From: Bacillota bacterium
Lineage (GTDB): Bacteria > Bacillota > Clostridia > Peptostreptococcales > Anaerovoracaceae
Direction: 5' to 3'
Assembly: GCA_017619905.1 (NCBI GenBank)
Contig: JAFZRK010000176.1
Span: 1-11,047 of the forward strand
Length of the DNA stretch: 11,047 bases
Every line of letters begins with the position of its first letter. Position 1 is the stretch's first letter. Below the pieces are notes generated by a model. It was not told the origin of the DNA and did not search any database. It saw nothing but the letters and a program-made list of their open reading frames with translations. Positions 1 through 6,877 of the stretch are shown here, in pieces. Made by a program: the position numbers and the translations under genes.

Positions 1-1232
1 CCATGGAGATAATGCAAAAAGTCGCCGCAAAACACGGCCTTGTGTGCCTGCTCCACGAAAAGCCCTTCGCAGGCGTCAACGGATCCGGAAAGCACAACAA
101 CTGGTCCATAGCCACGGACAGCGGCCAGAACCTGCTGTCTCCTGGCGAAACACCTTACGAGAACGCCCAGTTCCTGCTCTTCCTCTGCGCGGTCATAAAG
201 GCCGTGGACGATTACCAGGATCTGCTCCGCCTGTCCGTTGCGACTGCGGGCAACGACCACCGTCTGGGCGCCAACGAGGCTCCGCCGGCAGTAATATCGA
301 TGTTCCTGGGCGACGAGCTGAACGCTGTACTGGAAGCCATCGAAAAGGACGTTCCTTACAAGGGGACCAAGAAGACCCAGATGAAGCTGGGCGTGGACGT
401 GCTGCCCAAGTTCAACCGCGACACCACGGACCGCAACAGGACCTCCCCGTTCGCGTTTACAGGCAACAAGTTCGAGTTCAGAGTGCTGGGCTCCTCCAAC
501 AGCATCGCCTGCGCGAACATAATGCTCAACAGCGCCGTCGCTGAGTCCCTCAGGATATACGCGGACCGTCTGGAGAAGGCGGAGGACTTCGAGGACGCGC
601 TGCACAAGATGATCAGAAAGACCATCAAGGACCACAAGCGCATCATATTCAACGGCAACGGCTACGACGACGCGTGGATAAAGGAAGCCACGGAGAAGCG
701 CGGTCTGTCCAACTACCGCACCACCGCGGACTGCATGCCTCATCTGCTGGACAAGAAGAACGTAAAGATGCTCACGTCTCTGGGCGTGTTCACTCTGGAC
801 GAGCTCCACTCCAGGCGCGACATAATGCTGGAGAACTACTGCAAGAGCGTGGTGATAGAAGCCAACACCATGGTCGACATGGCAAGGACACTCATCGCTC
901 CGGCCATCGAAGAGTATGCCGCCAAGGTAGCGGCAGCCGCGGCCACAAAGAAGGCAGTCGTACCGGGACTCAAGTGCAGCTACGAGGCGGAACTCGTGGA
1001 GAAGCTCTCCGGCCTGGTGGACGAGATAGCCGCAAAGACAGAAGAATTAGACGCCGCGATCGTAAAGATCCGCGGCGCGGAAGACATAGTGGAAGAGTCC
1101 GCGATGATACGCGACGAACTGCTGCCCGTAATGAGCGAGCTGCGCGTTCCCTGCGACAAGGCGGAGCTGCTTACAGCCAAGAGCTGCTGGCCGTTCCCGA
1201 CCTACGAGGACCTTCTGTTCGGAGTCAAGTAA
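1..1232 (+). CDS. glnN: Type III glutamine synthetase (GSIII), C-terminal part, 5' end outside window
   Basis: Cytoplasmic ATP-dependent ligation of ammonium to glutamate, giving glutamine. The frame is open from the left edge and the first whole codon is at 3. The Met encoded there lies inside the conserved TMEIM(Q/K)KVA stretch of GSIII, so it is not the start. About 409 residues are visible of a family that is normally around 700. Numbering from position 3, visible signatures are HEKPFAGVNGSGKHNNWS (18-35), AGNDHRLGANEAPPA (82-96), a DRNRTSPFAFTGNKFEFR block (about 142-160), and the typical C-terminal WPFPTYEDLLF. These identify GSIII rather than GSI or GSII. The stop is TAA at 1230-1232, and the next gene starts 21 bp later, which suggests co-transcription with the ammonium transporter. 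No internal damage is seen. Identification is very secure; the N-terminal part and promoter cannot be judged. Confidence 0.96.
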   Translation, partial: MEIMQKVAAKHGLVCLLHEKPFAGVNGSGKHNNWSIATDSGQNLLSPGETPYENAQFLLFLCAVIKAVDDYQDLLRLSVATAGNDHRLGANEAPPAVISMFLGDELNAVLEAIEKDVPYKGTKKTQMKLGVDVLPKFNRDTTDRNRTSPFAFTGNKFEFRVLGSSNSIACANIMLNSAVAESLRIYADRLEKAEDFEDALHKMIRKTIKDHKRIIFNGNGYDDAWIKEATEKRGLSNYRTTADCMPHLLDKKNVKMLTSLGVFTLDELHSRRDIMLENYCKSVVIEANTMVDMARTLIAPAIEEYAAKVAAAAATKKAVVPGLKCSYEAELVEKLSGLVDEIAAKTEELDAAIVKIRGAEDIVEESAMIRDELLPVMSELRVPCDKAELLTAKSCWPFPTYEDLLFGVK

Positions 1233-1253
1233 AGGTTAAAAAGGTATTATCAT

Positions 1254-2978
1254 ATGACAGTTGAATTCTGGTTTCTTATAGGCGCCGCACTGGTATTCTG
1301 GATGCAGGCCGGGTTCGCGATGGTAGAGACCGGCTTTACCAGGGCGAAGAACGCCGGCAACATCATAATGAAGAACCTGATGGATTTCTGCATAGGCACC
1401 GTAGTTTTCTCTTTGCTCGGATACTCCCTGATGATGGGGGAGGACGTGCTCTTCGGCCTCATCGGAAAACCAAACCTGGATCTGTTTACTCACTTTAAGG
1501 AGTTCATAGCCTCGCCGGCGGACGGGTTTACGGACGCGAGCTACTTTGTGTTCAACCTTGTGTTCTGCGCCACGACCGCTACGATAGTCTCCGGCGCCAT
1601 GGCGGAGCGTACCAAGTTCTCCGCGTACTGCGTGTACTCGGGAGTTATAAGCTTGGTGATCTACCCGATAGAGGCGCACTGGATCTGGGGCGGCGGCTGG
1701 CTGTCCGGCCTCGGGTTCCACGACTACGCCGGTTCCTGCGCCATACACATGGTAGGAGGCATAGCAGCCCTTATAGGAGCCATCCTTCTGGGGCCCCGCA
1801 TCGGCAAATACGTTACCGATAAAGACGGCAAGGTGACCAAGGTGAACGCCATACCCGGCCATTCGATCCCTCTGGGCGCGCTTGGAGTATTCATACTCTG
1901 GCTAGGCTGGTACGGCTTCAACGGCGCGGCCGCGACCTCGGTATCGGAGCTTTCTTCGATCTTCCTGACCACCACGATTGCGCCTTCCGTGGCGACATGC
2001 ACCACCCTGATCTACACCTGGGTAAAGAACGGCAAACCGGACGTTTCCATGTGCCTCAACGCTTCTCTTGCGGGCCTTGTCGGAGTTACCGCGGGCTGCG
2101 ACGCGTTCGACGCCCTTGGCGCCGCGGTCGTAGGCGTGGTCTCCGGAATACTGGTGGTGGTGATCGTTGAGGTCCTGGACCTTAAGCTCCACATAGACGA
2201 CCCCGTGGGCGCCGTAGGCGTGCACTGCGCAAACGGAATCTGGGGCACCATAGCCGTGGGACTTCTGGCCAACCCGGACGCTCCGGCAGGACTTTCCGGA
2301 CTGTTCTACACAGGAAACTTCAGGCAGCTGGGTCTGCAGCTCCTGGGCTTCGCAGCCGTGGCTGCATGGGCCGCGGTAACAATGCTCATATTCTTTAAGA
2401 TACTTAAGAAGGCGGACTTCCTGCGGGCGGAGCCGGCGGACGAGCTTTCCGGCCTCGACATAAGCGAGCACGGACTTCCCAGCGCCTACGCGGACTTCAT
2501 GCCTTCGGTGGATAAATACGCGGAGTTCGGCACGGGCGATCAGATCGTTGCGGTGACGGGCACCACGCCTGTTGCGGAAGCTGTTCTGGTAAAGCGCGAA
2601 GCGGCGTTCAGACCGGACGGCCACAAGTTCACAAAGGTGGAGATAGTCTTCAAGGAGGAGAAGCTCTACGCCCTGAAGGACGCCATGAGCAAGCTCGGAA
2701 TAACCGGCATGACGGTGTCCCACGTAATGGGCTACGGCATGCAGAAAGGCCACACGGAGTTCTACCGCGGCGTCGCCGTGGAGACGGACCTTCGCCCGAA
2801 GGTGCAGGTGGACATAGTCGTGTCCAAGATACCTGTTCGCGACGTAATAGAGACCGCCAAGAAGGTTCTATACACGGGCCACATTGGCGACGGCAAGATC
2901 TTCGTCTACGACGTGGAGAACGTCGTGAAGGTGCGTACCGGCGAAGAGGGTTACGACGCTTTGCAGGACGTGGAATAA
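1254..2978 (+). CDS. amt: Ammonium transporter with C-terminal PII signal-transduction domain (Amt-PII fusion)
   Basis: This 574-residue protein is an Amt/MEP/Rh ammonium channel fused in frame to a GlnB/GlnK-type PII domain. The Amt part (about 1-400) is hydrophobic throughout. It keeps the pore twin histidines (H165 in AIHMVGG, H324 in GVHCANG), the phenylalanine gate (F100 and F104 in FNLVF), AERTKFSA, and AHWIWGGGW. The usual Amt tail (GLDISEHG) and a linker lead to the PII domain at about 458-574, with GITGMTV, the T-loop (MGYGMQKGHTEFYRG, 492-506), GHIGDGKIF and VRTGEEG. Free PII proteins bind ATP/ADP and 2-oxoglutarate and plug Amt pores through the T-loop, so the fusion probably gates its own pore (inference). 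Val509 replaces the tyrosine uridylylated in E. coli GlnB (Tyr51). The start is ATG 1254 with an AAGGT ribosome site at 1241-1245. It lies 21 bp after glnN. No frameshift joins the two parts. Confidence 0.95.
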   Translation: MTVEFWFLIGAALVFWMQAGFAMVETGFTRAKNAGNIIMKNLMDFCIGTVVFSLLGYSLMMGEDVLFGLIGKPNLDLFTHFKEFIASPADGFTDASYFVFNLVFCATTATIVSGAMAERTKFSAYCVYSGVISLVIYPIEAHWIWGGGWLSGLGFHDYAGSCAIHMVGGIAALIGAILLGPRIGKYVTDKDGKVTKVNAIPGHSIPLGALGVFILWLGWYGFNGAAATSVSELSSIFLTTTIAPSVATCTTLIYTWVKNGKPDVSMCLNASLAGLVGVTAGCDAFDALGAAVVGVVSGILVVVIVEVLDLKLHIDDPVGAVGVHCANGIWGTIAVGLLANPDAPAGLSGLFYTGNFRQLGLQLLGFAAVAAWAAVTMLIFFKILKKADFLRAEPADELSGLDISEHGLPSAYADFMPSVDKYAEFGTGDQIVAVTGTTPVAEAVLVKREAAFRPDGHKFTKVEIVFKEEKLYALKDAMSKLGITGMTVSHVMGYGMQKGHTEFYRGVAVETDLRPKVQVDIVVSKIPVRDVIETAKKVLYTGHIGDGKIFVYDVENVVKVRTGEEGYDALQDVE

Positions 2979-2982
2979 GGTG
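2977..2982 (+). promoter_or_regulatory. Possible ribosome binding site for an alternative purF start
   Basis: AAGGTG overlaps the amt stop codon and lies 6 nt before an in-frame TTG at 2989. The ATG at 3016, which gives the family-like propeptide length, has only weak purine matches upstream (GGAT at about 3003-3006). The only clear Shine-Dalgarno-like match therefore favours TTG 2989 over ATG 3016. The site is short and could be chance. Confidence 0.35.
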
Positions 2983-3015
2983 TTTGCATTGGGTGCTTTT
3001 ACGGATACAGACAGC

Positions 3016-4455
3016 ATGTACGATATCAGAAAAGATCACATCAACGAAGAATGCGGGGTGTTCGGGATATGGTCCCGGACGCCCTGCGCGCTTTATCCGG
3101 CAGTCTACTACGGTCTCTACGCTCTGCAGCACAGGGGCCAGGAGAGCGCCGGCATAGTAATAAACGACGACGGAACGTTCCGTTCCTGCAGAGATCTGGG
3201 GCTTGTCAGCGAGGTATTCTCGCACGAGAAGCTGGCCGCGCTCGGCGAGGGCGGCATAGCAGTGGGGCACGTGCGCTACGCCACCACAGGCCACGACAGC
3301 AGGCGGAACATACAGCCGCTGCTCATAAACCACCGCAGGGGCAGGATGGCTCTGGCCCACAACGGCAACCTTACGAACTCCTCCAAGCTTCGGATCGATC
3401 TGGAGGAGCGCGGTTCCATATTCCACACCACCACGGACTCGGAAGTCATCGCGTACATAATCGTTCAGGAGCGCCTGAAGCTTGGCAGCATAGAGGAAGC
3501 CGTGGCTTCGGCGATGGATATCCTGGAGGGCGCGTACTCTCTGGTGATCTCCTCGCCCAGCAAACTCATTGGGGCGAGGGATCCGCACGGTTTCAGGCCT
3601 CTGTGCATGGGAAAACGTGGGGACGGACAGCTGATCCTGGCATCCGAGACCTGCGCTCTGGACGCCGTGGGCGCCGAATTCGTAAGGGACATTGAGCCCG
3701 GCGAGGTCGTTACCATCAGCGACGAGGGCGTCAGCTCGGACAGGAGCCATTGCGGAAAAAGTCCCAAGAATCTTTGCGTATTCGAGTACATCTACTTTGC
3801 CAGGCCAGACTCCGTAATAGACGGGCGGAGCGTGTGCATTGCCCGCCAGCAGGCGGGAAGGTTCCTTGCTCAGGAGCATCCCGTGGACGCGGACGTTGTG
3901 ATAGGCGTTCCGGACTCGGGGCTGGACGCCGCCATCGGCTATTCCGCAGAGTCCGGCATTCCCTACGCGATCGGCTTTACCAAGAACAAATACATAGGCC
4001 GGACCTTCATAGCGCCGTCTCAGGACATGAGGGAATCGGGGGTGGACATCAAGCTCAACCCCATCAAGGCGGTCGTGGCAGGCAAGCGCGTCGTCCTCAT
4101 CGACGACTCCATAGTCCGCGGCACTACCTGCCGAAAGACCATTGAAGCTTTAAGGCGCGCGGGTGCCGCCGAGATCCACATGAGGGTCAGCGCTCCGCCG
4201 TTCATAGCCCCCTGCTACTACGGCACGGACATAGACAGTTACGAAGGTCTTATAGCCAACCGTCACACGCCGGACGAGATAGCAAAGATCATAGGCGCGG
4301 ACTCCCTGGGCTACCTGAGTCTGGAGCACGCGAAGCAGATGGCCGGGGATCCCGGGACCGTATGCACCGCATGCTTCTCCGGGGAATACCCCACATCCGT
4401 ACCTGACTCGTCCGCGAAAGACCGTTTCGAAAAGAAGATACATTCAGAGGATTGA
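3016..4455 (+). CDS. purF: Amidophosphoribosyltransferase (glutamine PRPP amidotransferase), Fe-S type
   Basis: First committed step of de novo purine synthesis: PRPP plus glutamine gives 5-phosphoribosylamine, in the cytoplasm. From ATG 3016 the protein is 479 residues, close to B. subtilis PurF. The N-terminal Ntn-hydrolase glutaminase domain begins at Cys13 (NEECGVFGIW) after a 12-residue propeptide that should be cleaved off, and shows RYATTG and HNGNLTN. The C-terminal phosphoribosyltransferase domain has the PRPP loop VVLIDDSIVRGT (359-370). Cys254, Cys400, Cys450 and Cys453 match the four [4Fe-4S] ligands of the B. subtilis enzyme by context (NLC, APC, CTAC), which suggests an oxygen-sensitive enzyme. 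The frame is open further up, to GTG 2980 or TTG 2989, so the start is uncertain. The TGA at 4453-4455 lies one base before asnB. Its placement among nitrogen genes fits its use of glutamine. Confidence 0.95.
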   Translation: MYDIRKDHINEECGVFGIWSRTPCALYPAVYYGLYALQHRGQESAGIVINDDGTFRSCRDLGLVSEVFSHEKLAALGEGGIAVGHVRYATTGHDSRRNIQPLLINHRRGRMALAHNGNLTNSSKLRIDLEERGSIFHTTTDSEVIAYIIVQERLKLGSIEEAVASAMDILEGAYSLVISSPSKLIGARDPHGFRPLCMGKRGDGQLILASETCALDAVGAEFVRDIEPGEVVTISDEGVSSDRSHCGKSPKNLCVFEYIYFARPDSVIDGRSVCIARQQAGRFLAQEHPVDADVVIGVPDSGLDAAIGYSAESGIPYAIGFTKNKYIGRTFIAPSQDMRESGVDIKLNPIKAVVAGKRVVLIDDSIVRGTTCRKTIEALRRAGAAEIHMRVSAPPFIAPCYYGTDIDSYEGLIANRHTPDEIAKIIGADSLGYLSLEHAKQMAGDPGTVCTACFSGEYPTSVPDSSAKDRFEKKIHSED

Positions 4456-4456
4456 C

Positions 4457-6040
4457 ATGTGTTCCATAATCACTTACTGCAGCGCGGCAGCCAGGCCCGG
4501 ACAGATACAGGAATGCCTGGACCGCACCGCGTCCAGAGGGCCGGACGACAGCCGGGTCATAGATACAGGCAAGGGCCTTATGGGCTTCCGCCGGCTCTCG
4601 ATAATGGGGCTTACGCCTTCCGGCATGCAGCCCTTCGAGCTGGACGGAAGCTACGTGGTCTGCAACGGCGAGCTCTACGGCTTCGAGGCGATGCGCGAAG
4701 AGCTCAAAAAGAAGGGCTGCACGTTCAAGAGCGACAGCGACTGCGAGATAATACTTCCGCTGTATTTTGAGCACGGCACGGACATGTTCGCCATGCTGGA
4801 CGCCGAGTTCGCCTGCGTCATCTACGACGGACGGACAGGGGAGTTCATCGCGGCCCGCGACCCCGTAGGCATACGCCCGCTGTATTACGGTTACGATCCG
4901 GAAGGAACCGTCGTATTCGCCAGCGAGGCGAAGAACCTTGTGGGGCTGGTGTCGAAGATAATGCCTTTCCCGCCGGGACACTACTACAAAGGCGGTAAGT
5001 TCGTGCAGTACCGCGACGTGACCGCGGTGAAGGAAGTCTGCGGGGACGATCTGGAGACCGTCTGCGCCAACATCCGCGAAAAGCTTACGGAAGGCGTCAG
5101 AAAGCGCCTGGTATCGGACGCCAAGGTGGGCTTCCTGCTCTCCGGGGGCCTTGATTCTTCGCTGGTCTGCGCCATCGCGGCCAGGGAGAGCAAAGAACCG
5201 ATCAGGACCTTCGCCATAGGCATGAGCGAGGACGCCATAGACCTGAAATACGCAAAGCAGGTGGCGGATTTCATAGGCGCGGACCACACGGAAGTCTACA
5301 TGACCCCGGAGGAAGTCATCGCCACACTGGAGAAGCTTATAGCGCTGCTGGGCACCTACGACATAACCACCATACGCGCCAGCATGGGCATGTACCTGGT
5401 GTGCAAGGCCATTCACGAGCGCACGGACATACGGGTCATCCTCACCGGAGAGATCTCCGACGAGCTCTTCGGCTACAAATACACGGACTTCGCGCCTTCC
5501 GCGGAGGAGTTCCAGAAGGAAGCCGAAAAGCGCATGCGCGAGATCCACATGTACGACGTTCTGCGGGCTGACCGCTGCATATCCGTAAACTCGCTGGAGG
5601 CCCGCGTGCCCTTCGGGGACCTGGACTTCGCGGAATACGTGATGGCGCTGGACCCGGAGATAAAGATCAACAGGTACGGCAAGGGCAAGTACCTGCTGCG
5701 CCATGCTTTCGAGGGGCTGGACATGCTCCCGGACAGCATCCTGTGGCGCGAGAAGGCGGCTTTTTCCGACGCGGTGGGGCACTCCATGGTGGACTACCTT
5801 AAGGAATACGCCCAGACCTGCTACACGGACGAAGAGTTCGAAACACTGCGCAAAAAGTACGGCCACGCGCAGCCGTTCACCAAGGAATCCCTGCTGTACA
5901 GGGAGATATTCGAAAAGTATTACCCCGGCCAGTCGGAGATGGTCGCGGACTTCTGGATGCCCAACAGGAGCTGGGAGGGCTGCGACGTGAACGACCCGTC
6001 GGCCAGGGTGCTGTCAAACTACGGAGACAGCGGAAAGTAA
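4457..6040 (+). CDS. asnB: Glutamine-hydrolysing asparagine synthetase (AsnB type)
   Basis: Makes asparagine from aspartate, ATP and glutamine in the cytoplasm. The 527-residue protein has the two expected domains. The class II glutaminase has its nucleophile Cys2 directly after Met, RLSI, NGELYG and the SDCE motif. The C-terminal ATP-pyrophosphatase domain has the P-loop SGGLDSS (229-235) and TTIRAS. Glu332 in TGEISDE matches E. coli AsnB Glu348 by alignment, although the usual GEGSDE has Ile in place of the second Gly. The C-terminus (YYPGQ, FWMPN, DPSARVLSNY) resembles the long-tailed form found in eukaryotic enzymes. It starts one base after the purF stop, with AGAGG at 4446-4450 six bases upstream, so translation is likely coupled to purF. 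It ends with TAA at 6038-6040. Other amidotransferases are unlikely, given collinearity with AsnB along the whole length. Confidence 0.95.
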   Translation: MCSIITYCSAAARPGQIQECLDRTASRGPDDSRVIDTGKGLMGFRRLSIMGLTPSGMQPFELDGSYVVCNGELYGFEAMREELKKKGCTFKSDSDCEIILPLYFEHGTDMFAMLDAEFACVIYDGRTGEFIAARDPVGIRPLYYGYDPEGTVVFASEAKNLVGLVSKIMPFPPGHYYKGGKFVQYRDVTAVKEVCGDDLETVCANIREKLTEGVRKRLVSDAKVGFLLSGGLDSSLVCAIAARESKEPIRTFAIGMSEDAIDLKYAKQVADFIGADHTEVYMTPEEVIATLEKLIALLGTYDITTIRASMGMYLVCKAIHERTDIRVILTGEISDELFGYKYTDFAPSAEEFQKEAEKRMREIHMYDVLRADRCISVNSLEARVPFGDLDFAEYVMALDPEIKINRYGKGKYLLRHAFEGLDMLPDSILWREKAAFSDAVGHSMVDYLKEYAQTCYTDEEFETLRKKYGHAQPFTKESLLYREIFEKYYPGQSEMVADFWMPNRSWEGCDVNDPSARVLSNYGDSGK

Positions 6041-6050
6041 CAGCGGCGGA

Positions 6051-6068
6051 GCGCCGGCAAAGCGGCGC
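6051..6068 (+). other. Small GC hairpin between asnB and dapF
   Basis: GCGCCG (6051-6056) and CGGCGC (6063-6068) can form a 6-bp all-GC stem with a 6-nt loop in the 45-bp gap between asnB and dapF. There is no T-run after it, so it does not look like an intrinsic terminator. It could affect mRNA stability or processing, or it could be chance in GC-rich DNA. Confidence 0.25.
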
Positions 6069-6085
6069 GGAAAACGGAGACTGCC

Positions 6086-6877
6086 ATGAGATTCACCAAG
6101 ATGCAGGGACTGGGAAACGACTATCTTTACGTTTACGGAGAGGTCCCGGAGGACATAGAGGAGCTTTCCCGGAAGCTCTCGGACCGCCATTTCGGCGCGG
6201 GTTCGGACGGCATGATCTACATTTCTCCGTCGCAGGCCGCGGACTTTAAGATGCGCATCTTCAACGCGGACGGTAGCGAGGCGAAGATGTGCGGCAACGG
6301 CATACGCTGCGTTGGCAAGTACGTCTACGACAAGGGCTACACGGACAAGACCTTCCTTACGGTAGAGACTCTGTCCGGCATTAAGATGCTGCACCTGCAC
6401 CTGTGGGGCGGCAAGGTGAAGTCCGTCACCGTTGGCATGGGTAAGTGCGCGGCCGGAGAGGACATGGATCTTGCGGCCGGCGGTGAAAAGGTCGTCTGCA
6501 CTCCGGTAGACGTGGGCAATCCCCACGCCGTTATTTTCGTAAAGGATGCGGAGGGCGCTCCGGTGACAGAGCTGGGGCCGGCAATAGAAAAGCACAGTGC
6601 CTTCCCGGGCGGCGTAAACGTGGAGTTCGTGCAGGTCCTGGCGGCAAATAAGCTGCGCATGCGGGTGTGGGAGCGCGGAAGCGGCGTGACCGTGGCCTGC
6701 GGGACCGGCGCGTGCGCGTCTGCCGCGGCGGCTGTCGGAAAGGGCTTCTGCGAGGCCGGCGAGCCCGTTACGGTGACGCTGGACGGCGGCGATCTGAAGG
6801 TGACCGTGGAGAGCGACGGCACGGTGATGATGAGCGGTCCGGCCGAATTCGTATACGAAGGAGAGGTGTCACTATGA
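6086..6877 (+). CDS. dapF: Diaminopimelate epimerase
   Basis: Cofactor-free conversion of LL- to meso-diaminopimelate, for peptidoglycan and lysine. The protein has 263 residues, slightly short of the usual 270-280. It has the N-terminal KMQGLGNDYLYV motif and both catalytic cysteines in their signatures: Cys69 in MCGNGIRC and Cys205 in ACGTGACAS. NADGSEAKMCGNG, VGNPHAV and the WERGSG block are also present, so the enzyme looks intact. The start is ATG 6086 with GGAG at 6076-6079, six bases upstream. The stop overlaps the dapL start in an ATGA, which indicates translational coupling with the enzyme that makes its substrate. The gap to asnB is 45 bp with no terminator, so it probably belongs to the same operon as the nitrogen genes. 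Confidence 0.96.
   Translation: MRFTKMQGLGNDYLYVYGEVPEDIEELSRKLSDRHFGAGSDGMIYISPSQAADFKMRIFNADGSEAKMCGNGIRCVGKYVYDKGYTDKTFLTVETLSGIKMLHLHLWGGKVKSVTVGMGKCAAGEDMDLAAGGEKVVCTPVDVGNPHAVIFVKDAEGAPVTELGPAIEKHSAFPGGVNVEFVQVLAANKLRMRVWERGSGVTVACGTGACASAAAAVGKGFCEAGEPVTVTLDGGDLKVTVESDGTVMMSGPAEFVYEGEVSL

Noticed and set aside
2650..3879. Open frame of 409 codons on the minus strand, opposite the amt 3' end and purF
   Set aside because: It is also a mirror of conserved coding sequence, has an Arg-, Ser- and Pro-rich C-terminal half, and shows no domain.
4289..5866. Open frame of 525 codons on the minus strand, opposite purF and asnB
   Set aside because: It lies opposite two well-conserved enzymes. 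Its translation is rich in Arg, Val, Ala and His with no recognisable family, and no ribosome site was noted. Long antisense frames like this are expected from the codon bias of GC-rich genes.
6667..6873. Upstream extension of dapL by 69 codons
   Set aside because: The segment lies inside dapF in another frame and is Arg- and Gly-rich. The DapL family begins near the ATG at 6874, which has its own ribosome site.
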